The notes beneath the pieces are model-generated. The model was not told the DNA's origin. It saw only the letters and a list, made by a program, of their open reading frames with translations, and made no database searches. A program made the translations under genes and the position numbers. Shown here piece by piece: positions 25,781 to 34,169 of a stretch of DNA of 64,000 bases. This DNA is from Mesorhizobium sp. GTDB lineage: Bacteria > Pseudomonadota > Alphaproteobacteria > Rhizobiales > Rhizobiaceae. The stretch lies in the NCBI GenBank assembly GCA_004020875.1, contig SAPZ01000006.1, positions 1 through 64,000 of the forward strand, read 5' to 3'. Every line of letters begins with the position of its first letter. Position 1 is the stretch's first letter.

Positions 25781-27325
25781 ATGTCACGCGACACATTCTA
25801 CATCACGACCGCGATCTCCTATCCGAACGGCAAGCCGCATATTGGCCATGCCTATGAGCTGATCGCCACCGACGCGCTTGCCCGCTTCCAGCGGCTCGAC
25901 GGCAAGGACGTGTTCTTCCTGACCGGCACCGACGAGCACGGCATCAAGATGCTGCAGACGGCGCGCAAGGAAGGCATCACGGCGCGCGAACTCGCCGACC
26001 GCAATTCGGCCGAATTCATGCGCATGGCGAACGCGCTGAACGCTTCCAACGATGATTTCATCCGCACCACCGAGGAACGGCACTACGCCTCCTCACAAGC
26101 GATCTGGAAGGCGATGGCCGCGAATGGCGATATCTATAAGGGCGGTTATGCCGGCTGGTATTCGGTGCGCGACGAGGCCTATTACGGCGAGGAGGAGACC
26201 GAGGTCCGCGCCGACAATGTGCGCTACGGACCGCAGGGGACGCCTGTCGAATGGGTCGAGGAAGAGAGCTATTTCTTCCGGCTGTCGGCCTACCAGGATA
26301 GACTGATCGCGCTTTATGAAAGCCAACCCGATTTCATCGGCCCGGCCGAGCGCCGCAACGAGGTGATGAGCTTCGTCAAATCCGGACTGAAGGACCTGTC
26401 GGTCTCGCGCACCACATTCGACTGGGGCGTGCCGGTGCCAGGCGACGAGAAGCATGTGATGTATGTGTGGGTCGACGCCTTGACCAACTACATCACCGGC
26501 GTCGGCTATCCCAATGAAAAGGATGAGAAATGGCGCTTCTGGCCAGCCGACGCGCACATCATCGGCAAGGACATCGTGCGTTTCCACGCGGTCTATTGGC
26601 CGGCCTTCCTGATGTCGGCGGGGATTCCGCTTCCGAAGCGCGTCTTCGGCCATGGGTTCCTGTTCAACCGCGGCGAGAAGATGTCGAAGTCGGTCGGCAA
26701 CGTCGTCGACCCGTTCACGATGGTGGACCACTACGGCGTCGACCAAGTGCGCTATTTCTTCCTGCGCGAGGTGCCGTTCGGCCAGGACGGCAATTATAGC
26801 CATGAGGCGATCGTGAACCGCACCAATGCCGACCTCGCCAACGGCCTCGGCAATCTGGCGCAGCGGTCGCTGTCGATGATCGCTAAGAATTGCGGCGGCG
26901 CGGTGCCGAGGCGCGACGAGCTGGCGGAGGCCGATACGGCGATCCTCGACCAAGCGATCGAGGCGCTGGCCGTTTCGCGCCGGGCGATGGCGGAGCAGGG
27001 CATCCATCTGGCCCTGGCGGCGATCTTCGGCGTGGTGGCGGAAGCGGACCGCTATTTCGCCTCCCAGGAGCCGTGGGCGCTGAAGAAGACCAATCCGGAG
27101 CGGATGGAAACGGTCTTGTGGACAACGGCCGAACTGGTGCGACGCGTGGCACTCCTTTGCCAGCCCTTCATTCCGGGATCGGCGGCCAAGCTGCTCGACC
27201 TGCTGGGCGTGCCTGCGGACAGGCGTGCTTTCGAGCACGTCCACGCCGATTACGCGCTGGCGCCCGGCACCGCCTTGCCGGCGCCGGAGGGCGTATTCCC
27301 GCGCTATGTCGAGCAGAACGCCTGA
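25781..27325 (+). CDS. metG: Methionyl-tRNA synthetase
   Basis: 514 residues from the ATG at 25781 ([20 protein letters not shown]); an upstream in-frame start would add an unrelated leader. The class I HIGH motif reads HIGH in [10 protein letters not shown], and KMSKS is present in [16 protein letters not shown] helical anticodon-binding domain fills the C-terminal third. The length matches the short alphaproteobacterial form without a C-terminal tRNA-binding extension. It overlaps tatD by one base (TGATG). Confidence 0.95.
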   Translation: MSRDTFYITTAISYPNGKPHIGHAYELIATDALARFQRLDGKDVFFLTGTDEHGIKMLQTARKEGITARELADRNSAEFMRMANALNASNDDFIRTTEERHYASSQAIWKAMAANGDIYKGGYAGWYSVRDEAYYGEEETEVRADNVRYGPQGTPVEWVEEESYFFRLSAYQDRLIALYESQPDFIGPAERRNEVMSFVKSGLKDLSVSRTTFDWGVPVPGDEKHVMYVWVDALTNYITGVGYPNEKDEKWRFWPADAHIIGKDIVRFHAVYWPAFLMSAGIPLPKRVFGHGFLFNRGEKMSKSVGNVVDPFTMVDHYGVDQVRYFFLREVPFGQDGNYSHEAIVNRTNADLANGLGNLAQRSLSMIAKNCGGAVPRRDELAEADTAILDQAIEALAVSRRAMAEQGIHLALAAIFGVVAEADRYFASQEPWALKKTNPERMETVLWTTAELVRRVALLCQPFIPGSAAKLLDLLGVPADRRAFEHVHADYALAPGTALPAPEGVFPRYVEQNA

Positions 27326-28119
27326 TGCTGGTCGACAGCCACTGCCATCTCGACTTTCCGGACTTCGCCGAGGAGCGGGCGGCCATCGTCGACCGCGCAC
27401 TGGCCGCCGGAGTCGGCCGTATGGTCACGATCTCGACGCGCGTGAGGCGCTTCCAGCAGATCCTTGAAATCGCTGAAACTTTCAATGAAGTCTATTGCTC
27501 GGTCGGCACCCATCCGCACAATGCGGCGGAAGAGCTCGACGTCACCGCCGACGAGCTGGTGCGGCTTGCCGAGCATCCAAAGGTGGTGGCGATCGGCGAA
27601 GCCGGGCTTGATTACCATTATGACAAGGCGCCGCGCGATGCGCAGGCGCAAGGTTTTCGCACCCATATTGCGGCAGCGCGCCGGACGGGCCTGCCGCTGG
27701 TCATCCATGCGCGCAGTGCCGACGACGACATGGCGTCGATCCTCGAAGGCGAGACAGGGAAGGGCGCCTTCCCCTTCATTCTGCACTGTTTTTCGTCCGG
27801 ACGCAGGCTGGCCGAAATCGGCGTGGCGCTGGGCGGCTACGTTTCCTTCTCCGGCATCCTGACCTTCAAGAATTCCCCCGAATTGCGGGCCATCGCGGCC
27901 GATGTTCCGCGTGATCGGCTGCTGGTCGAGACCGACGCGCCCTACCTCGCGCCGATCCCGCATCGGGGAAAACGCAACGAACCAGCTTATGTCACGAATA
28001 CGGCAAAGGTTCTTGCCGAGACCATTGGTGTCAGCGAAACCGAGATCGCCGATATCACCACCAGCAATTTCTTCAGGCTGTTCACCAAGATGCCGCGCCC
28101 GGACATGGCGCGGACATGA
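27325..28119 (+). CDS. TatD-family metal-dependent hydrolase
   Basis: 264 residues from the ATG at 27325. It has the TIM-barrel metal sites DSHCHLD at residue 4, GEAGLDYHY near residue 92, VIHARSADDD, HCFSSG and ETDAPYLAP, all in the order of TatD nucleases. It likely acts as a 3'-5' DNA exonuclease or deoxyribonuclease. The metG-tatD-MBL order, with overlaps at both ends, is a conserved operon. Confidence 0.92.
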   Translation: MLVDSHCHLDFPDFAEERAAIVDRALAAGVGRMVTISTRVRRFQQILEIAETFNEVYCSVGTHPHNAAEELDVTADELVRLAEHPKVVAIGEAGLDYHYDKAPRDAQAQGFRTHIAAARRTGLPLVIHARSADDDMASILEGETGKGAFPFILHCFSSGRRLAEIGVALGGYVSFSGILTFKNSPELRAIAADVPRDRLLVETDAPYLAPIPHRGKRNEPAYVTNTAKVLAETIGVSETEIADITTSNFFRLFTKMPRPDMART

Positions 28120-28937
28120 GCGACCGGCTGCGCGTCACCATCCTTGGCTGCGGCTCATCGCCCGGCACGCCGCGCATCACCGGCGATTGGGGCAATTGCG
28201 ATCCCGCGAATCCGAAAAACCTGCGCATGCGCACGGCAGCCCTTGTCGAGCGGATTGCCGCCAACGGCGCGCGCACCACTGTCGTCATCGACACGGGACC
28301 GGATTTTCGCCAGCAGATGCTGTTGGCTTCGGTCAGGCGTATCGATGCCGTCGTCTATACCCATCCGCACGCCGATCATATCCATGGCATCGACGATCTG
28401 CGTGGCTTTGTGCACGACCAGCGGCACAGGATCGACATCTACGCCGACGAACCGACGATGGAGCGGCTGCGTCAAGCCTTCGGCTATTGCTTCGAGACGC
28501 CGGCCGGCAGCTCGTATCCGCCGATCGTCAAGCCCCATATCGTCGACCATGCGAGACCGGTGGTGATCGAAGGCGAGGGGGGCGCCCTCACCTTTGAGCC
28601 GCTGCCGCAGATCCATGGCGACATCATTTCGCTGGGCTTCCGCATCGGCGGGCTTGCCTACTGCCCGGATATCAGCGACTTCCCGCCCGCCACTGCCGAG
28701 CGGTTGCTGAGCCTCGACATGCTGGTGCTCGACGCGCTGCAGTACAAGACCCATCCCAGCCATCTGTCGCTCGGCCAGGCTCTGGGCTGGATCGAGAAAC
28801 TGGCTCCGAACAAGGCCGTGCTGACGCATATGCACGTGCCGCTGGACTACGCCGTGGTGATGGCCGAGACGCCGGAGCACGTGGTGCCTGCCTATGACGG
28901 CATGATCATCGAAATTCCTTACGAGTCAGAACGATAG
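28116..28937 (+). CDS. MBL-fold metal-dependent hydrolase (PhnP/YcbX-like phosphodiesterase group)
   Basis: 273 residues, overlapping tatD by ATGA. The metallo-beta-lactamase motif reads YTHPHADHIHGIDDL, with further ligands in PQIHGDIISLGFR, CPDISDF and LTHMHVPLDY. The N-terminus LGCGSSPGTPRI is typical of the PhnP-like branch. The substrate is unknown; cyclic nucleotide or phosphodiester cleavage is inferred from the family. Confidence 0.88.
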   Translation: MSDRLRVTILGCGSSPGTPRITGDWGNCDPANPKNLRMRTAALVERIAANGARTTVVIDTGPDFRQQMLLASVRRIDAVVYTHPHADHIHGIDDLRGFVHDQRHRIDIYADEPTMERLRQAFGYCFETPAGSSYPPIVKPHIVDHARPVVIEGEGGALTFEPLPQIHGDIISLGFRIGGLAYCPDISDFPPATAERLLSLDMLVLDALQYKTHPSHLSLGQALGWIEKLAPNKAVLTHMHVPLDYAVVMAETPEHVVPAYDGMIIEIPYESER

Positions 28938-29182
28938 CGACAGCTGCTCAGTTGGTGCCGCATCTCGCCATTCATGGCTTTGGCTGGTAGTCTGAATTCG
29001 CGAAGTCGCGAGTGCTGCCCAATCCACAGAGTTTGTCGCCAATGGCGAAATCCGCTGCAATTCTCGGGTCGGCGCCCAGCACCTAAGTTCCATAATCTAT
29101 CTTATGCGACTTAAGTTCGGGTGGCGCTGTGCCGCAATCCCAAAGCTGGCCGCAACAATGAAAGCATCCGGAAATGACCGCC
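28938..29182. other. Spacer holding a dif-like site
   Basis: 245 bp without a gene or T-run terminator. Its main structure is the dif-like palindrome at 29085-29112, listed separately. Confidence 0.5.
29085..29112. other. dif-like Xer recombination site
   Basis: 28 bp with two 11-bp arms, AAGTTCCATAA and TTATGCGACTT, around the 6-bp spacer TCTATC. Read on the minus strand the left arm contains CGCATAA and the right arm starts TTATG, the same core as the Escherichia coli dif arms, and the 11-6-11 layout is the same. The arms are inverted copies with two mismatches. It may be the chromosomal dif or a site used by a Xer-dependent element. Confidence 0.5.
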
Positions 29183-30085
29183 ATGCCTACCTTTCTCGGC
29201 TTCCCCAGTCACCTCTCCGACGGGCGCATGCCGCGGGCCGTGATCTTCGGAGCAGGTCATGGAAGCACCTATCGTGGCAAGGACAGCAGCGGCTATGCCG
29301 AGGCCGCCAACGCCATCCGCACCGTCAGCCAGGGCGATGCCCCGCCGGTCGAGCATTGGGATTTCGATCTCGGTGGTCCGTTGTTCAATGGCGGACCGTG
29401 CTGCTGCACCGATACCGGCGACATCATGACCATCATGCATGACAATGCCGGCAACCGGGCCCGGATCGAGGCAAGGACGCGCGAAGTTCTGTCCCTCCCG
29501 GCCGTACCGATCATGCTTGGCGGTGACGATTCCGTCGTCGTTCCATTCCTTGCCGGCTTTGCCGACCGCGGACCAATCTGGATCCTGCAGATCGACGCCC
29601 ATATCGACTGGCGTGACGAGGTGCACGGCGAACGCTACGGCTATTCGAGCCCGATGCGGCGAGCAAGCGAGATGCCGCATGTGGCAGGCATGGTGCAGGT
29701 CGGCCTGCGCAGCGTCGGCAGCGCGCGTCCCGCCGAAATCGAAGCGGCGCGGGGCTATGGCAGCCGCTTCGTCACCGCGCGCGAGGTCCACGTTCAAGGC
29801 GTGGAGATCGCTCTGCGGCATATTCCCGAAGGCGCACAGGTCGTCGTCACTCTGGACTGCGACGGGCTCGATCCTGGCACCATGCCGGGCGTGGCTGCGC
29901 GCACGCCTGGCGGCCTCAGCTACACACAAACGATCGACCTGATTGCCGGCCTTGGCAGGCGGGCCAGGCTCGCTGGATTCGACCTTGTCGAGTTCTATCC
30001 TCCCGCCGACATTGACGGCCTGTCTGCCCTGGCCGCCGCCCGACTTGTCGTCAACGCGATAGGCGCTGTAGTCCGGCAAATCTAG
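29183..30085 (+). CDS. Ureohydrolase (agmatinase/arginase family) with altered first metal ligand
   Basis: About 300 residues from the ATG at 29183; an in-frame ATG at 29174 is too near its GGAA site. Family motifs are DAHID and TLDCDGLDPGTMPG, which hold five of the six manganese ligands. The first motif reads GGDDSVV where GGDHS is standard, replacing the ligand His by Asp. The substrate loop reads HGERYGYSSPMRRASEM instead of HGT-type. It hydrolyses a guanidino compound, perhaps agmatine. It lies between a dif-like site and a broken porin gene. Confidence 0.85.
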   Translation: MPTFLGFPSHLSDGRMPRAVIFGAGHGSTYRGKDSSGYAEAANAIRTVSQGDAPPVEHWDFDLGGPLFNGGPCCCTDTGDIMTIMHDNAGNRARIEARTREVLSLPAVPIMLGGDDSVVVPFLAGFADRGPIWILQIDAHIDWRDEVHGERYGYSSPMRRASEMPHVAGMVQVGLRSVGSARPAEIEAARGYGSRFVTAREVHVQGVEIALRHIPEGAQVVVTLDCDGLDPGTMPGVAARTPGGLSYTQTIDLIAGLGRRARLAGFDLVEFYPPADIDGLSALAAARLVVNAIGAVVRQI

Positions 30086-30117
30086 AAACTCGGCGGCCGT
30101 CTATTTCCGTTTGTCAG

Positions 30118-30145
30118 GGACTTCATTATCGGGATTATATTAGCG
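30118..30145. other. Weak dif-like sequence upstream of the porin fragment
   Basis: GGACTTCATTA, a 6-nt spacer TCGGGA, then TTATATTAGCG. The TTAT-TTA wording is like the XerD arm of dif, but the left arm matches poorly. It is worth noting only because it lies about 20 bp before the point where porin homology starts abruptly. Confidence 0.2.
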
Positions 30146-30161
30146 ATTACTGTTTTTCTTG

Positions 30162-30454
30162 CCTTCTATGCCGGCGGCGAGGTCGGCTTCAAGGCGCGCG
30201 ACAATGACGCTCTCGTCACTTACGAGCAGAACGACTGGCACAACGGCTATGCCATAGGCGCAGGCATCGATTATGCCCTCACCGACAAGCTAAGCCTGGG
30301 CGTCGACTACACGCATATCGATCTCGGCTCCAAGATCAGCACCGGACCTAATGTGTTCGACAACGGTTCGCTCGGAAACAATCCGGAGACGTACAAGGTC
30401 AAGGCCAGGGCCGACGTCGTCATGGCGAGGTTGAGCTACAAGTTCGGCAACTGA
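30162..30454 (+). pseudogene. 5'-truncated outer-membrane porin (Omp25/Omp31 type)
   Basis: An open frame without any start codon ends at the TGA at 30452. It encodes the last third of a Rhizobiales outer-membrane beta-barrel: NGYAIGAGIDYALTDKLSLG, then VDYTHIDLGSK, and a C-terminal strand VVMARLSYKFGN ending in an aromatic-rich barrel terminus. The signal peptide and front strands are missing; upstream codons (FIIGIILAITVFLAF) are unlike the family. It is therefore a remnant, probably cut by a rearrangement near 30160. Confidence 0.75.
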
Positions 30455-30480
30455 CCAATCGATAGTCCCGATTTGGATTG

Positions 30481-30510
30481 GCCCGACCCCGCGCCGGGCT
30501 TTCCTTTTTG
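30481..30510 (+). terminator. Probable terminator after the porin fragment
   Basis: GCCCG and CGGGC form a short stem with a 9-nt loop, followed by TTTCCTTTTT. It suits the original porin transcript. Confidence 0.5.
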
Positions 30511-30524
30511 CGGTCTTTCAGCGG

Positions 30525-30944
30525 TCACGGGTGCTGGAAGAACTCTTCGAGAAACGCGGCCGCCCCGTCCGAGATGCCGACGATCTTGTTCGTCGCCTGG
30601 CGGTAGAATTTGAAGTTGAGCTCGGTCTCGGGCCGGCCGTCGTTCCAATCCTTGAAGCGCTTGAGCTCATCGCGGCTCAGACGCTTCGTCGCCAAGGCCG
30701 TGCGCCGGATGGTGATGCTGACACGCGGTGTCTGCCGTTCGAGATCGGGACGTCTCGGGATGGCCTTCGAAGAGGTCACGATGCCACGCGCGAACAGCCC
30801 CTGCCCGCCTTCATTCTCACTGGCGAACAGGAATACGATATCGCCTTCAGCGATGTGCTTGCCGCCATACATGGTTTTCTGGGCGGCGAAGACCAAGATT
30901 TCCGCCTGCGGGTCCTCGATCTCGGCCTTGATGGCGTACGCCAC
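30525..30944 (-). CDS. Hypothetical protein, possibly PUA/EVE-like fold
   Basis: 139 residues from the GTG at 30944. It contains YGGKHIAEGDIVFLFASENEG followed by GLFARGIVTSSKAI, a pattern like EVE/ASCH-type PUA domains that bind modified bases or RNA. The rest (RLSRDELKRFKDWNDGRPET, FYRQATNKIVGIS) also fits a small beta-barrel with helices. I do not recognise the exact family. It starts 3 bp after the stop of the upstream epimerase-family gene and is surely cotranscribed with it. Confidence 0.65.
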   Translation of the reverse strand: MAYAIKAEIEDPQAEILVFAAQKTMYGGKHIAEGDIVFLFASENEGGQGLFARGIVTSSKAIPRRPDLERQTPRVSITIRRTALATKRLSRDELKRFKDWNDGRPETELNFKFYRQATNKIVGISDGAAAFLEEFFQHP

Positions 30945-30947
30945 GGT

Positions 30948-31823
30948 TCAGGCGTCCCGGCTGAGGCCGATCCGGTAGCTCAGGACGCGCCGGGCGCCCG
31001 GCTCAATCAGCATGACACCAGGCTTGTCGGCGAACTCGCCATCGAAATCGGCGGGACTGGCAATACCGTGCCAGGGCTCGATGCACAGGAACGGCGCGCC
31101 GCCCGGCTTGGACCAGATGCCCAGCTCGTTGAAGCCTTGCCACGACATCTCGATCGCCGGGCCGCGGCCGGCGGTGTAGCGCACGCTGGTGCTGGCCGGC
31201 TTGTCGAGGATGACGGCGTCGTCGACGAACAATTTTTCGGACAGCGGCAGCGTCTTTCCCTCGATGGGCGTCGGTAGCGGGTCCGGCAGCAGCAGGCCAT
31301 CCTTCAGCCGGCGGATCGGCGCAGCTTCATCCTTGGCGAAGGTCAGCCGATAGGCTTCCTTGGCCAGTTCCGGCAGCAGCGGCCAGTTGAACGCCGGATG
31401 CGCGCCGATCGAGGCCGGCAGCAACTCGTCGCCGGTGTTGGTGATCTCGAAGGTCACGCCGAGCTGCCGCGGCTTCAGCTCGTAGCCGATGGCGAGGCGA
31501 AAGGCGAAGGGGTAGTGCGTCCGGGTTTCGGCGTCATCCGACAGGACCAATTTGCAGGAGGTGGGTCTCTGCTCCTCCCAGGCAAAGCGCCGGTCGCGGG
31601 CAAAGCCATGCTGCGTCATCGGATAGGTTTGGCCGCGATGGCGCAGCTGATCGCCCTTCAGCCGGCCGACGGTCGGGAACAGGACCGGCGAATGGCGCCG
31701 CCAGGCGGCACCCGCCTGCCACAGAAGCTCGGTGCCGTCGCCATCGCGCAGCGAGACCAGCTCGGCTCCCTGCCCGACGATGGTCGCCGAGATCCCGTCA
31801 GCGTGGAGCGTCACCTGTTCCAT
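30948..31823 (-). CDS. Aldose 1-epimerase family protein (LacX-like)
   Basis: 291 residues. It has the galactose mutarotase-like beta-sandwich wording GAELVSLRDGDGTELLWQ, then SPVLFPTVGRL, GFARDRRFAWEE, and IGAHPAFNWP with the catalytic His. A later carboxylate region reads FLCIEPWHG. The LacX-like branch interconverts sugar anomers in the cytoplasm. It is first gene of a two-gene operon with the PUA-like protein. Confidence 0.88.
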   Translation of the reverse strand: MEQVTLHADGISATIVGQGAELVSLRDGDGTELLWQAGAAWRRHSPVLFPTVGRLKGDQLRHRGQTYPMTQHGFARDRRFAWEEQRPTSCKLVLSDDAETRTHYPFAFRLAIGYELKPRQLGVTFEITNTGDELLPASIGAHPAFNWPLLPELAKEAYRLTFAKDEAAPIRRLKDGLLLPDPLPTPIEGKTLPLSEKLFVDDAVILDKPASTSVRYTAGRGPAIEMSWQGFNELGIWSKPGGAPFLCIEPWHGIASPADFDGEFADKPGVMLIEPGARRVLSYRIGLSRDA

Positions 31824-31935
31824 TGTGTCCTCTTGGCTGGCTGGTTTGGCCGGCAGGCTAGCAAAAGGGCGCGCGTGAACTCAAGCACGGCAGGCAGATC
31901 CCACCTTGGTCGTGGACGCTTTGGGCGCAGTCGAC

Positions 31936-31962
31936 AAAAAGGCCGGAGGTTTCCCTCCGGCC
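31936..31962 (-). terminator. Terminator of the Bax-inhibitor-1 family gene
   Basis: On the minus strand GGCCGGAGG pairs with CCTCCGGCC around GAAA and is followed by TTTTTG. Confidence 0.85.
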
Positions 31963-31995
31963 ACGCCGAGGTCGTGTTGCCTGCTACGGCCCGGA

Positions 31996-32712
31996 CTATT
32001 CGCGCTCGCCGGTGAAATTCAGCAGCAGCTGGAAGATGTTGATGAAGTTCAGATAGAGCGAGAAGGCGCCGAAGACGGCGAGCTTCTGCTGCGATTCGGC
32101 ATCGAAATTCTCCGCATACTGCTCCTTGATGGTCTGCGTATCCCAGGCAGTGAGGCCGACGAAGACGGCGATGCCGATCACCGAGATGGCGAATTGCAGC
32201 GCGGTCGAGCCGAGGAACAGATTGACCAGGCTGGCGATCACCACGCCGATCAGGCCCATGATCAGGAAGGACGAGAACTGCGTCAGGTCGCGCCTGGTCG
32301 TGTAGCCGTAAAGGCTGGTGGCGCCGAACATCGTTGCGGCGATGAAGAAGGTGCGCGCGATGCTCGTCGAGGTGAAGACCAGGAACACCGAGGCGAGCGA
32401 CAGGCCCATGACGGCGCAGAAGGCCCAGAACATCGTCTGCGCGCTCGCGGCCGACATGGTCTGCATCTTGAACGAGAAGAGCATGACGAAGGCGAGCGGC
32501 GCCAGCATCACCACCCATTTCAGCGGGCTGGAGAAGATTGGCACGTAGAGCGCCGGCGTTGAGGCCACGAAGAAGGCGACGAGGCCGGTGACGACGAGGC
32601 CGAGGCCCATATAGTTGTAGACGCGCAGCATGTGCTTGCGCAGGCCCTCGTCATAGACGGCTCCGGCCTGGACGCCGGTGCCCATTCGGTATCCCAAATT
32701 GGGGCTGTTCAT
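31996..32712 (-). CDS. Bax inhibitor-1/YccA family membrane protein
   Basis: 238 residues with seven hydrophobic helices starting near residue 33 (YNYMGLGLVVTGLVAFFV). It carries the family features VMLAPLAFVMLFSFKMQTMS, the FGATSLYGYTTRRDL loop after helix four, and DTQTIKEQYAENFDAES near the last helix with conserved acidic residues. YccA interacts with FtsH in Escherichia coli and family members may be calcium leak channels; the role here is unknown. It has its own terminator. Confidence 0.9.
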   Translation of the reverse strand: MNSPNLGYRMGTGVQAGAVYDEGLRKHMLRVYNYMGLGLVVTGLVAFFVASTPALYVPIFSSPLKWVVMLAPLAFVMLFSFKMQTMSAASAQTMFWAFCAVMGLSLASVFLVFTSTSIARTFFIAATMFGATSLYGYTTRRDLTQFSSFLIMGLIGVVIASLVNLFLGSTALQFAISVIGIAVFVGLTAWDTQTIKEQYAENFDAESQQKLAVFGAFSLYLNFINIFQLLLNFTGERE

Positions 32713-32729
32713 CAGGTTCTCCTTGGTTC

Positions 32730-33503
32730 TCAGTAGAGGGTTCTGGCTAGTTTTTCGGCGGCACGGTCGAGGCTGCCGGCGTCGCCGCGCCCGACCACCG
32801 CATAGGCGACCTCGCCGATCTGGAAATAGGCGGTTGAGATGTCGTCTGCGGGCGCGACCGTCGGCTTCACGACGTCGAACGTGCCCGGTCTGATCGCGAA
32901 CAACGAGACGAGGCCGAGGTCTCTGGTCTGGACCGCCATCTCAACGCTCGGCCCGAATTGCGATGGATAGACCTGGACGTCGCGGATCTTCCAGTCGTCG
33001 GGCAGCGACGGCATGACGATTGCGGTGGCGGCGCGGATCTCGTCGGCATCATAGCCCGGCGCTTCCCGCTGTGACGACATCGTCTCGCGCGTCAAGGTCG
33101 TCCGGTGCGCCCTGACCGCGTCCTCGACATAGGCCGGCGGCTGTGTCGAGGCGACCACCTTGGTCACCGCGATCGGTCCGAAAATGCCGTTGGCCAGCCA
33201 GCCCGCCGCGACCAGCACGGCCGCGGCTGCGGCGCGCTGCAGCACGGCAAGCATACGCCCCCTGGCAAGCGCTCTTTCCAGCCGCCGCGCTGCTTCGGTC
33301 GTGGCCGGACGCGCCGTGCCGACGGGTCCGGCAAGCGCGACGCGCAGTTCGTCGCGCGTCCTCAGGTCCGACATCACGCGCGCCGCCGCTTCCGGGCGCG
33401 CGGCGAGGTGCGCCTCGACCTCGATGCGGCGGGCGACATCCAGTTGATCGTCGACATAGGCGTCGAGATCGGCATCGGTTACGGGGTCGACAATAACGGT
33501 CAT
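32730..33503 (-). CDS. Anti-sigma factor, transmembrane (ChrR/RskA-like layout)
   Basis: 257 residues. A short cytoplasmic N-terminus (DADLDAYVDDQLDVARRIEVEAHL) resembles an anti-sigma helical domain without the zinc HxxxCxxC motif. A single transmembrane helix follows (AAAAAVLVAAGWLANGIFG, around residue 97). The extracytoplasmic domain has no known sensor motif. It starts within the stop of the ECF sigma gene (ATGA), so it is translationally coupled and probably holds that sigma factor at the membrane. Confidence 0.85.
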   Translation of the reverse strand: MTVIVDPVTDADLDAYVDDQLDVARRIEVEAHLAARPEAAARVMSDLRTRDELRVALAGPVGTARPATTEAARRLERALARGRMLAVLQRAAAAAVLVAAGWLANGIFGPIAVTKVVASTQPPAYVEDAVRAHRTTLTRETMSSQREAPGYDADEIRAATAIVMPSLPDDWKIRDVQVYPSQFGPSVEMAVQTRDLGLVSLFAIRPGTFDVVKPTVAPADDISTAYFQIGEVAYAVVGRGDAGSLDRAAEKLARTLY

Positions 33504-34051
33504 TGATCGTCTCCCACGATCCTGAGATAAGGCCTGGCTTTCTGCGGCGCGCCCTCCTCCATCTCGCGCAGCGCGGCGCGCGCACGGCCGATGCGCGACA
33601 TCAGCGTGCCGAGCGGCACGCCGATGACCTCGGCGGCCTGCTGATAGGAAAGCCCCTCGATGGCGACGAGATGGAGCGCCGAGCGCTGTTCCTCGGGGAG
33701 CGAAAGAAACGCCTCCCGGACCTGCGACAGGCGCACGGAATGATCCTGCGAGGCAGGCACGCTCTGGTCGGCGACAATGCCGGCCTGTTCGATGCGCGCC
33801 GCCTCGGAACGGCGCGAGCGCATGCGGTCGATGAACATGTTGTGCACGATCGCCAGCAGCCAGGCGCGCAGATTGCCGTCCGAGCGAAAGGTCGCGCGCC
33901 GCTCATAGGCGCGCACCAGCGCGTCATGGACGAGATCCTCTGCGTCGGCGCTGTCGCGCGTCAGCGAGCGCGCGTAACGCCGCAGCGACCCCAACTGCCC
34001 GACGATATCGAAGCGTGCCATCGACCGTTTCATGCCCTGTTTACGGAGCAT
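33500..34051 (-). CDS. ECF-type RNA polymerase sigma factor
   Basis: 183 residues from the ATG at 34051; ATGs at 34033 and 34021 (MARFDIVGQL) are equally possible since none has a strong ribosome site. Region 2 reads LTRDSADAEDLVHDALVRAYERRATFR and NLRAWLLAIVHNMFID. Region 4 reads LSLPEEQRSALHLVAIEGLSYQQAAEVIGVPLGTLMSRIGRARAAL. Stand-alone ECF size. It is paired with the downstream anti-sigma gene; targets are unknown. Confidence 0.92.
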   Translation of the reverse strand: MLRKQGMKRSMARFDIVGQLGSLRRYARSLTRDSADAEDLVHDALVRAYERRATFRSDGNLRAWLLAIVHNMFIDRMRSRRSEAARIEQAGIVADQSVPASQDHSVRLSQVREAFLSLPEEQRSALHLVAIEGLSYQQAAEVIGVPLGTLMSRIGRARAALREMEEGAPQKARPYLRIVGDDQ

Positions 34052-34169
34052 GTAGGGAATTTAATCCCTTGCCCGGCATTTTCTTTATGCATCGCCGGGG
34101 CGCTGAGGAAACCGCTGGCGTGGCGGGATCGATTTGCGTATCAATCCGCCGCCATTGGAGTCCTTTTCG

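Noticed and set aside
26890..28119. A long frame beginning within metG
   Set aside because: The start is a metG shadow; the TatD protein begins at 27325 with a proper motif (DSHCHLD) and coupled start.
34052..34110. ECF autoregulatory promoter (GGAAC-N16-CGTT type) before the sigma gene
   Set aside because: The general-stress consensus is not present; only an AGGGA/TCCCT inverted repeat is seen, too weak to call.
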